Shown: positions 1 to 8,591 of the stretch, piece by piece | Layout of the letters: each line of letters starts with the position of its first letter | Numbering within the stretch: position 1 is the stretch's first letter | Assembly (NCBI RefSeq): GCF_030815415.1 | Contig: NZ_JAUSWW010000001.1 | Coordinates: 10,106,001-10,170,000, forward strand | Reading direction: 5' to 3' | Origin: Streptomyces canus | Lineage (GTDB): Bacteria > Actinomycetota > Actinomycetes > Streptomycetales > Streptomycetaceae | Length of the DNA stretch: 64,000 nt | The notes under the pieces: model-generated | The model's database searches: none | What the model was told of the DNA's origin: nothing | What the model saw: only the letters and a program-made list of their open reading frames with translations | Program-made: the position numbers and the translations under genes

Positions 1-134
1 GGCAGCTGCGCGATCACTTCATAGACGGTCACAGGGCGATACGAGCGGAAGCCACTGACACAGCCCCAAGCGCCCCCGACACGCCACGGTGCTCTCGATT
101 CTCGGCGACATTCCCCACCTACGCAGCCAACCGG

Positions 135-564
135 GTGGTGGCGATCTCGGATGCGGAGTTGCGGGAGCTGCCGCTGCCGACGGCGAAGGCCATCGAGATC
201 CAGGCGTTCGTGCCGTTGGAGTCGATCGATCCGATCCGTATCGCGGAGGGCTACTACCTGGTGCCGGACGGGCAGGTGGCGGCGAAGCCGTACAGGCTGC
301 TCCTGCAGGCGCTGGGCAGGTCGTCGAAGGTGGCGATCGCCAAGTACGCCTGGTCGGGCCGGGAGCGCCTGGGACTGCTGCGGGTACGCGGTGAGGCGAT
401 CGTGCTGCATGCGATGCGATGCGGTGGCCGGACGAGGTCCGGGATCCGGCTGGCGTCGCGCGCCGCACGAGACGGTGTCGGAGGAGGAGATCGAGGGGGC
501 GCTCGCCCTCATCGACCGCATGACCCGGGAGGACCTCGAGGGCCCTGAGTTCACCGACACTTAG
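135..564 (+). pseudogene. Ku DNA-end-binding protein remnant
   Basis: This is a fragment of a bacterial Ku protein, which binds double-strand break ends and recruits LigD for end joining. The reading frame from 135 shows the Ku core (LPLPTAKAIEIQAFV, IDPIRIAEGYYL, KPYRLLLQAL). After about 410 the similarity moves to a second frame (MRWPDEVRDPAG) and then a third (SEEEIEGALALIDRM), ending in a stop at 562-564. The beta-barrel N-terminus is missing and the C-terminus stops just after EFTDT, so the copy is truncated at both ends and has at least two frameshifts. The frame is open back to the window edge, but what precedes 135 does not look like Ku. Confidence 0.8.
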
Positions 565-670
565 AGCGACCGAGGATAGGCCCGAGGGTTGCGGAAGCCC
601 GGGGATCCCATGGCGATGGAAATGCTCTACTGGTTCTCGCCTGTCATGTCGGACGATCTTCTCTGCGCTA

Positions 671-1258
671 TCAGTGCTGGCGCACCCCGTCGATGACGAG
701 TGTCAGCAGGCGGTCGGTTTCGGCCGCGCCGTCACTGTCGTGTTCGGTCGCCAGCGCGATGGCTCCGACGAGTGTGAGCAGCTGGATGATGGTGACCTGG
801 GGGCGCATGGCGTGTGCCTGGTGAGCGCGCGCGAGTAGTTCGCTGCCGGCGTTCACGATGAGCGTGTGGCAGGTGTCCCCGAGCGTCGGATCGCCGGCGC
901 CAGGCATCAGGGCTGCCCCCAGGCCCTTGTTGGTTACGGCGTGTGCCCCGACGGCGTGGAGCCAGGTGACGAGCGCGGCCCCCGGATCGGGCTCGGTCGC
1001 GAGGTCGCGTGCCTTGGCGCAGAGGGTCTCCACCCGGTCTTTGAAGACGGCCTCCAGCAGCGCCTGCCGGGAGGGGAAGTGCCGGTGCAGTGTGGCTGAG
1101 CCGACCCCGGCATGGCGCGCGATCTCCTCCAAAGAGGCTTCAACGCCGTGCTGGGCGATGGCGGCCCCGGCGGCGGCCAGGATCCGTTCGTAGTTGCGCC
1201 GCGCGTCGGCGCGCATGGGACGCCTGGGCGAGGACGGCACGGTGGCGTCTTGGGACAC
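671..1258 (-). CDS. TetR/AcrR family transcriptional regulator
   Basis: A 195-residue TetR-type repressor. The N-terminal DNA-binding helix-turn-helix (EEIARHAGVGSATLHRHFPSRQALLE) starts about 40 residues in, followed by an all-helical ligand and dimer domain. I place the start at the GTG whose first base is 1258, because AGGAG (1264-1268) lies five bases upstream and a TACAAT -10 box (1299-1304, minus strand) lies about 40 bases upstream. A longer frame reaching 1450 would run through the operator and is unlikely. It is divergent from the NmrA/LLM pair and probably represses that pair and itself through the inverted repeats between them. Confidence 0.85.
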   Translation of the reverse strand: MSQDATVPSSPRRPMRADARRNYERILAAAGAAIAQHGVEASLEEIARHAGVGSATLHRHFPSRQALLEAVFKDRVETLCAKARDLATEPDPGAALVTWLHAVGAHAVTNKGLGAALMPGAGDPTLGDTCHTLIVNAGSELLARAHQAHAMRPQVTIIQLLTLVGAIALATEHDSDGAAETDRLLTLVIDGVRQH

Positions 1259-1283
1259 AAGAGCTCCTGACGGCTTGCTAACC

Positions 1284-1350
1284 GGGGTGGTCCTCCATAT
1301 TGTATCGAGCATTAACTGGAGGGCCACCCCACTTACTGGGGTGGCCCTCC
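1284..1350. promoter_or_regulatory. Operator and divergent promoter between tetR and the NmrA gene
   Basis: A perfect 14-bp inverted repeat (GGAGGGCCACCCCA at 1318-1331 and TGGGGTGGCCCTCC at 1337-1350, five-base spacer) is accompanied by a third half-site, GGGGTGGTCCTCC at 1284-1296, with one mismatch. The TACAAT -10 box of the tetR promoter (1299-1304) lies between the half-sites, so binding would block transcription both ways. The strong hairpin could also act as an RNA structure, but its place between two divergent genes favours an operator. Confidence 0.7.
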
Positions 1351-1378
1351 CCGGTGCGTGCGAGATCCAGGAGAAACA

Positions 1379-2305
1379 GTGGAGTTGACGGACAAGACCA
1401 TCGTGGTGACGGGCGCGACGGGCCTGCAGGGCCGGGCAGTGACTAGGCATCTACTCGACGGCGGCTGGCAGGTGCGCGCCCTCACACGCAATCCGGACGG
1501 CGCGCCGGCCAGGGCCCTGGTGAGCGCCGGCGCGCAGATCGTACGCGCGGAGATGGAGGACATCTCCTCTCTCGTCGACGCTGCCGAAGGCGCCTACGGG
1601 TTGTTCAGCGTCCAGCCCACGGTGGGTTCCCCCGGCACGGCGGTGGACTTCTCCGCCGAGGACGAGGTTCGCTGGGGAATGAACATCGCCGAGGCCGCCC
1701 AAACCGCCGGCATCAAGCACCTCGTCTTCAGTTCGGTCGCCGGCACGGACCGCCATGACAGTGAGATGTTGCCGCAGAACCTGATCAGCAAGTGGCGCAT
1801 CGAACAGCACCTTGCGAAGCTCGGCCTGCCCGCCACGATTCTGCGGCCGGTGTCCTTCATGGAGAACTACACCGGTCAATACGCCCTGCAAGGCGGCAAC
1901 CTGGTCTCAGGTATCGCACCCGACGTCACGCTGCAGATCACGGCTGTGGACGACGTCGGCTTCGTTACCGCCCTGGCCTTCTCCCGGCCCCAGGAGTGGG
2001 TCGGGCGAGCCATGGCCTTGGCTGGCGACGAACTGACTCCGGTCCAGATCGCAGCGCACATCGAGACGGCCATCGGACGCCCGCTGCCGTACGCCCAGAT
2101 CCCGATAGAAACGATCCGCTCCGTCAACGAGCAGTTCGCGTTCGCCCACGAGTGGCTGAACGAACGCGGTTACCGCGCCGACATCACCGCCACACGGCGG
2201 ATCCACCCCGCCGCGATGGACTTCCGCACCTGGCTGGAGCGAACGGGCGCAGCCCAGATCACGGCATTCCTCAACGCCCAGGATGCACAGGGACAGGACG
2301 CGTGA
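1379..2305 (+). CDS. NmrA-like NAD(P)-binding family protein
   Basis: A 308-residue short-chain dehydrogenase-like protein of the NmrA/HSCARG type. The Rossmann motif for NAD(P) is at the N-terminus (VVTGATGLQGRAV). The substrate region has the usual SVAG and WRIEQHL blocks, but the classical YxxxK catalytic pair is not evident. Such proteins act as NADPH sensors or quinone/isoflavone-type reductases. GTG 1379 is preferred because AGGAG (1369-1373) sits five bases upstream; an in-frame GTG at 1358 has no such site. Its TGA overlaps the GTG of the next gene (GTGA), which shows translational coupling. Confidence 0.85.
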   Translation: MELTDKTIVVTGATGLQGRAVTRHLLDGGWQVRALTRNPDGAPARALVSAGAQIVRAEMEDISSLVDAAEGAYGLFSVQPTVGSPGTAVDFSAEDEVRWGMNIAEAAQTAGIKHLVFSSVAGTDRHDSEMLPQNLISKWRIEQHLAKLGLPATILRPVSFMENYTGQYALQGGNLVSGIAPDVTLQITAVDDVGFVTALAFSRPQEWVGRAMALAGDELTPVQIAAHIETAIGRPLPYAQIPIETIRSVNEQFAFAHEWLNERGYRADITATRRIHPAAMDFRTWLERTGAAQITAFLNAQDAQGQDA

Positions 2306-3183
2306 GCGGTCAGACGCCCCACCTTGGGCGTATCGGCATCTGGGCCGGCGAACTCGACGACTGCTCGGCCGCCAGCGTCCGCGAGACCGTGACCACGATC
2401 GAGGAGCTCGGCTTCGGCACCTTGTGGTTCCCCGAGACGGCGGGGCGGGAAGCGATGGCGCAGGCCGGGATCCTGCTGTCGCAGACCCGCCGGATGGTGG
2501 TGGCAGCCGGCAGCACGGACATCTACGCGCGTGACGCGGTGACGACCGCCGCCGCACAGCGCACCCTTGAGGAGGCATTCCCTGCACGCTTCCTGCTCGG
2601 CCTGTGGGACAGCCACCCCAGCCTCGCCGAAGACATCCGCGGCCACCGCTTCGGCCCTCCACTGCCCACCATGTGCGCCTACCTCGACGCGCTGGACACT
2701 GCCCCCTTCGGGCCGCCGGCCACGGCAGCCTCGCCCCACCGGGTGCTCGCGGCCTTGGACCCCGGCATGCTCGCACTCGCCGCCGAACGGACCTGGGGCG
2801 CAAACTCGTTGGGTATGCCGGTCGAACACACCCGCAACGCCAGAGCCGCCCTCGGACCCACCGGGCTCCTGGCCGTCACCCAGCTGTGCGTGATGGGCCC
2901 GGACCGCTCGCACACCGCCGCAATGGCTCGCACCACGGCAGCAGCTGCCCTGCCCAACCGCCGCGGCCTGCTACCAGACCTGGGGTACGAGAACGTGGAC
3001 TCGCTCGACGACCGACTCGTCGACGCGCTCGTGGCCCACGGCGCCGCCGAGGACATCGCCCGCCGCGTCCATGAGCACCTTGACGCCGGGGCCGACCACG
3101 TCAGCCTCCACCTCCTCACCACCACACCCCACACACCGCCCACACAGCAGTGGAAGCAACTCGCAGCACACCTGCTGCCCTGA
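2302..3183 (+). CDS. LLM class F420-dependent oxidoreductase
   Basis: A 293-residue luciferase-like monooxygenase-fold protein. The N-terminus (GRIGIWAGELD, then FGTLWFPET) matches the short actinobacterial group predicted to use cofactor F420. These TIM-barrel enzymes reduce or oxidise small molecules; the substrate cannot be read from sequence. It overlaps the NmrA gene by four bases and is followed by a terminator-like hairpin, so the two form one operon under the divergent TetR. Two redox enzymes under a TetR sensor suggests detoxification of a xenobiotic or electrophile, which is inference. Confidence 0.85.
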   Translation: MSGQTPHLGRIGIWAGELDDCSAASVRETVTTIEELGFGTLWFPETAGREAMAQAGILLSQTRRMVVAAGSTDIYARDAVTTAAAQRTLEEAFPARFLLGLWDSHPSLAEDIRGHRFGPPLPTMCAYLDALDTAPFGPPATAASPHRVLAALDPGMLALAAERTWGANSLGMPVEHTRNARAALGPTGLLAVTQLCVMGPDRSHTAAMARTTAAAALPNRRGLLPDLGYENVDSLDDRLVDALVAHGAAEDIARRVHEHLDAGADHVSLHLLTTTPHTPPTQQWKQLAAHLLP

Positions 3184-3193
3184 CCCGGCCCGG

Positions 3194-3239
3194 GAACAGG
3201 GCGAACAGGCGCGGCTCTACTGTCCTGGCCGCCCTGTTC
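3194..3239 (+). terminator. Terminator-like hairpin after the NmrA/LLM operon
   Basis: GAACAGGGCG (3194-3203) pairs perfectly with CGCCCTGTTC (3230-3239), eleven bases after the LLM stop codon. There is no U-run, as is common in Streptomyces. Confidence 0.6.
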
Positions 3240-3257
3240 GCCGACCAAGCCGAGGAG

Positions 3258-4102
3258 ATGCCTTGCCCTCCGTGCCGTGATCTCTCTTTGAGCCTCTCTG
3301 GCAACAGTTCTCGGCTCTCCTGCCTGAGCGACCCGAGTTCGACCCCGCACATCCGCTGGGCTGCCACCGTCGGCGCGTTCCAGACAGGATGGTGTTCGGA
3401 CTGGTTGTCGAAGCACTGGTACACGGCTCCGGATACGAACGAGTCGCCACCGCCGACTGCTCGGACTGGACAATCCGCAACGGGCTCAGAGAGTGGAGCA
3501 ACCTGGGGCTGGCACACAAACTGCACCCCATCGCGCTGACCGCGTACGACAAGATGATCGGCCTGGAACTGTCCGAGCTGTCCGTCGACGGCTGTCACAC
3601 CAAGGCCCCGTGCAAGGGCGACGAGGCAGGGCCGTCGCCAGTCGACCGGGCCAAGCAAGGGCTCAAGCGTTCCACCCTGCTCGACGGCGGCGGGATACCG
3701 CTCGGCCTCGCCTCAGCCGGCGCCAACCGGCGCGACTCGGTGCTGCTCGAACCGACCATCGAAGCCGCCAAGCACCAGGTCGGGAACCTGCCCACCAATG
3801 CCACCGTGCATCTCGATTCGGCCCACGACGGCAAGCCCAGCCGCCGCATCCTCGACGACCACGGCCTCATTGGCGAGATCGCCCGCAAGGGCGTGCCCGC
3901 TTCGATCAAAGTCGGCATGCGCTGGGTGGTTGAGCGCACCCAATCCTGGATGAACGGCTACGGCAAGATCTGCCGCTGCTTCGAACGCGATGGCCGAGTA
4001 GTCGACTTCTACCTCTACCTCGCCGCCGCGTTCGTCACCGTGCGCGCCTTAATTCGACGTGCAAGAAAGCTCTACCGGTGGCCGAGCCTGCACGTCGCCT
4101 GA
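3258..4102 (+). pseudogene. IS5-family transposase, N-terminus frameshifted
   Basis: From 3389 to 4102 the frame encodes most of an IS5-type DDE transposase: LSVDGCHTKAP carries the first Asp, HLDSAHDGKPS lies near the second, and RWVVERTQSWMNGYGK holds the conserved Glu region. The N-terminal part is readable without a start in the same frame back to a TGA near 3262 (EPLWQQFSALLPERPEFDP). The only plausible ATG, at about 3258, is in another frame, so a one-base indel near 3290 probably inactivated the copy. No terminal repeats were recognised. It lies between two unrelated operons. Confidence 0.7.
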
Positions 4103-4126
4103 GATGACGCCTAACCTCGGTCGCCC

Positions 4127-4750
4127 TTAGGCCAGGAGGATCTCGACAGAGATCGCCGCTGCCAGCACAACATAAACGGCGCACGCAGCATAATTCAGCA
4201 CAGCTGTCGCTTTTGTTGAGCCGGTGAGTCGCGTATGAAAAAATCCCGACAACACTCCAATGCACCCGTAAAGAATTATCTCCATCAGGACGTTGATTGC
4301 ACCGAGAAGGGTCATCTGAAATTCAGGGTTCTCTGCACTCCCTATGAACTGCGGGAGCACCGCGAGGTAAAAAAGAATTATTTTCGGATTCGTCACGCTG
4401 ACTAACACTCCTCGCAGATACCACCTACCTGCCGCGATATCGCTGTGCCCGCTGATCGCGCGACGCGCACTTCGCATTGTCACGTACGCCAACCACAGCA
4501 GATACGCTGCACCCAATATTCTCACGGCGTCAAGCACCGATGGGTGCGATCGGGCGATCTCCCCCATCCCGGCAACAGCGGCGGCGGCATAGACACTCAT
4601 GCCTGTTCCTATACCGAGGATGGCTCTCAGCGCGGACAGGCGGCCACCTTCAAGACCCACTGCGAGCATGTAGGCCATATCAGGCCCGGGCGGAGCGAGA
4701 AAGAGCAGGATCACCGCAATGTAGCTCGGCAGTACCGCTAAATCCACCAT
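4127..4750 (-). CDS. LysE/RhtB family exporter
   Basis: A 207-residue inner-membrane exporter of the LysE/RhtB superfamily, which pumps out amino acids or related small molecules. The family signature PGPDMAYML is near residue 25 and TNPKIILFYLAVLPQF is central, with about six hydrophobic segments. ATG 4750 is chosen because GGAGG (4760-4764) lies nine bases upstream; TTG 4756 is too close to it. Its base composition is visibly lower in GC than its neighbours, which suggests recent acquisition. It is divergent from the CGNR gene, a common arrangement in which the regulator controls the exporter. Confidence 0.85.
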   Translation of the reverse strand: MVDLAVLPSYIAVILLFLAPPGPDMAYMLAVGLEGGRLSALRAILGIGTGMSVYAAAAVAGMGEIARSHPSVLDAVRILGAAYLLWLAYVTMRSARRAISGHSDIAAGRWYLRGVLVSVTNPKIILFYLAVLPQFIGSAENPEFQMTLLGAINVLMEIILYGCIGVLSGFFHTRLTGSTKATAVLNYAACAVYVVLAAAISVEILLA

Positions 4751-4892
4751 CGTCAACTACCTCCGGCTCTGGCGTGGCGTACCAGGAGCCCCTCGACGCC
4801 GACAGTGATCGATCCGCCCCGAGTCGCCCCAGCAGGCGGCCGGAAACCTGCTTCGGACCTCGGAGAACCCTATGAGATCGCCGAGTCGACGC

Positions 4893-4955
4893 AGAACCAC
4901 CTAAGACGGTTCTAGCATGGTTGCGCTTCAGGTGGCAACCGGCTAAGGTGGTTCT
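4893..4955 (+). promoter_or_regulatory. Nested inverted repeat overlapping the CGNR ribosome binding site
   Basis: AGAACCACCTAAG (4893-4905) and CTAAGGTGGTTCT (4943-4955) form a 13-bp inverted repeat with one mismatch. Inside it GGTTGC (4919-4924) pairs with GCAACC (4935-4940). The right arm contains the AAGGTGG Shine-Dalgarno sequence and ends directly before the GTG start at 4956. It may be an operator shared with the divergent lysE gene or an RNA hairpin that hides the ribosome binding site. Confidence 0.6.
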
Positions 4956-5513
4956 GTGGCTACTGTTTACTTCCCTGATTTTCGCCTGGGTAAAGTACTG
5001 GCGACCAGCTTCACGGGAACCCTGTCAGAGCGTTACGGTGAAACCCTGGAGCGAATTCCCGTACCCTCCCGCCTCGCAGACTGGTTGGCAGTCAATGAAC
5101 TCACGGCCGACTCCTGCACCCAGTCCCAGCTCGACCGGGCTCGAGAGCTAAGGGAATCAATTCATAAAGCTGCCACCGCCGTTGCAAGCCACAAACCGCT
5201 TCCCTCTTCAGCCGTCCAAGTCATCAATGACTGCAGTATTCAGGGTCTGGCCTCGGCGATCTTGACGTCCGAGGGCGGCCGGAAATGGCGGCTAAGCTCT
5301 TCTTCCGTAGAAGATGCGCTCAGCGTGATCGCCGCCGATGCGATCAGTCTCCTTGCGGGAGAGCGAGAGGGAAAGATCTCCTTGTGTGCATCACCCACAT
5401 GCCGAGCCGCCTTCTTGGACACCAGTCGAGGCGGCACACGGAAATGGTGCGACATGAATACGTGTGGAAATCGTGAGAAGAAGGCACGCTTCCTCGCCAA
5501 CAAGCGCAAATAG
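4956..5513 (+). CDS. CGNR zinc-finger / ABATE domain protein
   Basis: A 185-residue protein of the stress-induced CGNR family. The N-terminal two thirds match the ABATE-type ligand domain. The C-terminal finger is clear: CASPTCRAAFLDTSRGGTRKWCD, then CGNREKKARF, which supplies four cysteines and the name-giving CGNR motif. It is probably a DNA-binding transcription factor. The start is GTG 4956 with AAGGTGG four bases upstream. Divergent pairing with a LysE exporter suggests it senses the exported compound. Confidence 0.85.
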   Translation: MATVYFPDFRLGKVLATSFTGTLSERYGETLERIPVPSRLADWLAVNELTADSCTQSQLDRARELRESIHKAATAVASHKPLPSSAVQVINDCSIQGLASAILTSEGGRKWRLSSSSVEDALSVIAADAISLLAGEREGKISLCASPTCRAAFLDTSRGGTRKWCDMNTCGNREKKARFLANKRK

Positions 5514-5677
5514 CTGGAGCCTCGCCGACTGATCATTTCCATGCGTTCACCGGTATCGCCTGTCCCCTTGTCCGCTGGCGCATGCTTGCCAAATGAGACG
5601 ACCTCAAAGTAGAGAGCGCAGGCCAGTTCGCAGAGGACAGCGACCTTGACGGACGGGTTCCCCTGACGATGTAGACG
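5514..5677. other. Spacer with no assigned gene
   Basis: No gene is supported here. A minus-strand frame across this stretch gives a non-repetitive peptide (SVKVAVLCELACALYFEVV) that I cannot assign. Confidence 0.4.
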
Positions 5678-6130
5678 GTGTCTTCTCGTTTGCGGCGGGC
5701 AGGTGAGATCGCCAGCAGCGGTGCGAGATGGTTCAGAATCCCGGTCCGCGGCCGAAACCTGCAGGTGGTCATCGATGCCAAAAGTCGCCTGGTGGTGGCC
5801 ATCGGCGATCCGCTGCCCGGCAGTCGCAACGACTGCCGGGCTTTCAGCGAGTCTGGAGTCGACTGGGTCTGCCGCGGTGTCCTTACCATCGCGGATGGCG
5901 GCTACCAGGGCACCGGGCTGCTCATTCCGCACCGAAAACGTCGTGGTCGAGAGCATCTGAGTCTTGCGCAGGAAGCGGAGAACTCGGTCCACCGTCGCGC
6001 TCGGGCATGCGTCGAGCACGCTCGTCCCGGCTGAAGAACTGGAAGATTCTGCGGGACTGCCGACTCGAGGGCAACGGGTTCACCAGGCCGCACTCGGCAT
6101 CGCCCGCCTCCACAACATGGCTCTCACGGG
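5678..6130 (+). pseudogene. IS5-family (DDE_Tnp_4 type) transposase remnant
   Basis: The C-terminal half of a DDE transposase. VVIDAKSRLVVAIGDPLPGSRNDCRAF holds one catalytic-Asp region, TIADGGYQGTG another, and AEENSVHRRAR-like residues the Glu region. After about 6030 the similarity continues in another frame (LKNWKILRDCRLEG), so there is a frameshift as well as loss of the N-terminal half. No ends were recognised. Confidence 0.75.
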
Positions 6131-6439
6131 ATAACTCAAACCCCATACGGGACAACCTCTAGCACCTCCAGAGGGAGCAGCCCCGGGCGCCTTCGGCCGT
6201 ACCGCCGTTGAGGATGATGGCGAACCCGGTAGCGACCGCTTCCGCGTGGTGGGCGCAAGGCTTCCGCGCGGAGGCCTTGCACCCTGCCGCGGAAACGCGC
6301 CTGGGCTCGGGCGCCAGCCCTCGGGCAAGGGCCCTTGGCCGGAGTGGGGTGGTGGTCGCGGGGCGAGGGGCGCGGTCAGCGTTGTGCTTGGCGGTGTTGG
6401 TGCCAGGCGGTGGCGGCGTGTTGCATGGGGTTGGCCCAG
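6131..6439. other. GC-rich spacer
   Basis: About 300 bases without a supportable gene between a transposase relic and the left end of the complete insertion sequence. Confidence 0.4.
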
Positions 6440-6470
6440 TGAGATCGTTTCATCTTGAACTCGCAGGTCG
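6440..6470 (+). repeat. Left terminal inverted repeat
   Basis: Pairs with 8052-8082 over 31 bases with one mismatch (position 6455). Confidence 0.9.
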
Positions 6471-6616
6471 CGTCTCTGGCGTGGGTGGAGATTGACTCGC
6501 TCGTGCTGATCTAGGACGTGATCATTAGCAGGTGATCGTCTGTCACGGGCCGGTTCGCGGGTTCTGGGGTGGTCCGCTTGAGGCGTCTCGTAGGTTCCGC
6601 AACGGGAGGGAGGCGC

Positions 6617-7075
6617 ATGGTGGACGTGCTGACGTGGACGATCGAGCGGCGGATGCGACTGACTGAGCGGGCCGAGCTGCTGCGCAAGGAGCTGGCGGAG
6701 GATGACGCCGAGCTGGGCCGGCTGGAGGCGGCCGAGGTGGTGTTCGGGCAGTGGGCCGAGGCGACGTACGGGGGAGGGCGGCCGTCGGGCATCGTGGAGC
6801 CGGAGCGCGTCGCGGCTGGGCCGGGTGCGGGCGGGATGCGGTTGGTGCCGGACCGTGTCGAGGGGATGGGGCTGGCGTCCCTGACCTTGGAGTATCAGCG
6901 GATCATGGAGATCGTGGCCGGGGCCGATGATCCGGTGATGGCCAACGACGTCGCGATGGCACTGGGCCGGGAACTCACACCGGGCAAGGTCGAGCCCGTC
7001 CGCGGTCAGCTGCGCAAACTCGCCGACCGGGGCTGGCTGAAGTGGACCGGATCGGGGCGCTACCTGCCGCGCTGA
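6617..7075 (+). CDS. IS accessory protein, helical with C-terminal winged-helix-like part
   Basis: A 152-residue protein of unknown function carried by the insertion sequence. The first 50 residues are strongly charged and probably coiled coil (RMRLTERAELLRKELAEDDAELGRLEAAE). The last 60 (DDPVMANDVAMALG through KLADRGWLKWTGSGRYLPR) look like a winged-helix domain. ATG 6617 has GGGAGG four bases upstream. Similar small ORFs accompany transposases in Streptomyces and may bind the element ends, but that role is inference. Confidence 0.7.
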   Translation: MVDVLTWTIERRMRLTERAELLRKELAEDDAELGRLEAAEVVFGQWAEATYGGGRPSGIVEPERVAAGPGAGGMRLVPDRVEGMGLASLTLEYQRIMEIVAGADDPVMANDVAMALGRELTPGKVEPVRGQLRKLADRGWLKWTGSGRYLPR

Positions 7076-7146
7076 CCGGCGAGGAGGCAGCGGACCGGCC
7101 GGTTCCCGCCGTAACGCGAGGGCCCCCGGCGGGAGTTGGTTCGCGT

Positions 7147-8072
7147 GTGAAGACTCACCGCCCCGTCGAGGTCACTCGCGATGCTGTCTACCAGGTTCGG
7201 CTCCCCGTGTCGAAGCGGACCATCGAACTCGTCGCCGGCCTGATACGCGGGCGGCGCAAACAGCTCGGCACCCGCTGGCACAAGGCCACCCCGGGGACCC
7301 AGGCGATCATCGTGCTCGCCGTGCTCCGTCACGACCAGCGGCTTCTCGACATGGCCGGCGGCAACGCCGTCTCCGCCTCCACCGTGCGCCGCTGGGTCCT
7401 GGAAGTCCTCGGCCTGCTCGCCGCCCGGGCCCCGCGTCTGGACCGTGCCCTGAAGAAGATCGCCCGTCGGGGCGGTGCGGTGGTCCTGCTGGACGGCACC
7501 CTCGTGCGCGCCCGCCGCCGCACCGGGACGGACAACCGCAAGAACTACAGCGGGAAACACAAGGCCCATGGCCTGCTCTTCCTCGCGCTGACCGACAGAA
7601 GGGAAACCTGATCTGGATCCCTTCCGCACGCCGCGGCCGGGCCAGCGAGATCACCGCCGCCCGCCACGACCACATCACCAGGCATCTACGCGAGGCCGGC
7701 CTCGGCGCCCTGGCCGACCTCGGCTTCGTCGGCCTCGACGACGACCCCGACGATGCTCCGGTCATCATCACCGGCCGCAAGGCGACCCGCTCCCACCGCC
7801 TCACCGACGCCGAGAAGGAGGCGAACCGGCTGGTCAGCCGCGAACGCGCCGCCGTCGAGCACGGCTTCGCGAACCTGAAGACCTGGCGCATTCTGACCAA
7901 GGTCCGGATGAACGTCCATCACGCCACCACGCTGCTACGAGCCCTGCTCGTACTGGCGAACCGCGAAGTCCAGCGGCGACAGACGTTCACCCGACGGCAA
8001 TCACTCCGCCTGCCAGCACGAGGACCGCATCACGGACTCACACCAGTACCACGACCTGCGAGTTCACGATGA
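7147..8072 (+). pseudogene. DDE_Tnp_4-type transposase with frameshift
   Basis: The first frame (7147-7611) encodes a helix-turn-helix (GGNAVSASTVRRWVLEVLG) and the first catalytic region (VVLLDGTLVRARRRTG, NYSGKHKAHGLLFLALTD). It then ends at a TGA. The remaining half follows in the next frame (IWIPSARRGRASEITAARHD, then ERAAVEHGFANLKTWRIL with the final Glu) up to TGA 8070-8072. A single lost base near 7600 explains this. The slippery sequence is not in the phase expected for efficient -1 frameshifting, so inactivation is likelier than programmed recoding. Confidence 0.8.
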
Positions 8073-8082
8073 AACGATCTCA
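8052..8082 (-). repeat. Right terminal inverted repeat
   Basis: Pairs with 6440-6470 and contains the transposase stop codon. Confidence 0.9.
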
Positions 8083-8564
8083 ATGCGAGAGCGTTCCGAC
8101 GCTGCCACCTACAGCGTTCCGATCAAGCGCAAGAAGATCGTTCCCACGAAGACGACGGTCCCGGCCAAGCCGTTTCGCCCGGAACCTGCTCTGGCCGAAG
8201 CGCACTACGAGGCGGCCCTCGAAGTGCTGCGAAACCAGCGAAACGCGCTGGAGCGGGCTCCGGGCACGAGCGCCAAGATGGGAGAGGAGAGATCCGGAAT
8301 CTTCTTCTCATCGGACTGAACAGCCACTTCGAGGGCCAAGCTGCCGGCGAGGTCTTCAACAACACCGGCAAGACGGACATCCTCATCCGCGTACTGGACA
8401 CGCTGCGTATCAAGTTCGGACGTATTGATAGTTCCGAAGCGCCGAACACGGCGAATGACCGAGCGGATCAGCTCGCGATATCCGCGGCACGGGCGGACGG
8501 GTTGTCCTTGCGAAAACCATTGGTGCCCGGCTTGCTCCTCCGATGGACTGACGTCCCGCCGTGA
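8083..8564 (+). pseudogene. Fragment of a nuclease-like protein gene
   Basis: Frame one (from 8083) gives KPFRPEPALAEAHYEAALEVLRNQRNALER. A frameshift near 8295 leads to LLLIGLNSHFEGQAAGEVFNNTGKTDILIRV. From memory of family patterns this resembles the N-terminal half of a Streptomyces protein whose second half is restriction-endonuclease-like (ILIR followed by an ECKIW core). Here the similarity ends near 8400, before the ECK catalytic region, so it is a truncated and frameshifted relic. The insertion sequence lies immediately upstream. Confidence 0.5.
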
Positions 8565-8591
8565 GTCTGCTGTGTGACGGAGGTAGTGGTT

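Larger units (their letters stand above)
6440..8082 (+). mobile_element. Insertion sequence with 31-bp ends, accessory ORF and frameshifted transposase
   Basis: A 1643-bp element bounded by 31-bp terminal inverted repeats (6440-6470 and 8052-8082) that match except at one position; the outer end reads TGAGATCGTTTCATC. It carries a small helix-rich ORF and a DDE transposase gene whose stop codon lies inside the right repeat. No target-site duplication is obvious in the flanks (CCCAG on the left, ATGCG on the right). It lies directly beside, and may have split, the gene whose fragment follows at 8083. Confidence 0.85.

Noticed and set aside
7590..7620. Programmed -1 frameshift in the IS transposase
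   Set aside because: GGGAAAC is present but in the wrong phase for tandem slippage, and a single-base deletion explains the break; kept only as a testable alternative.
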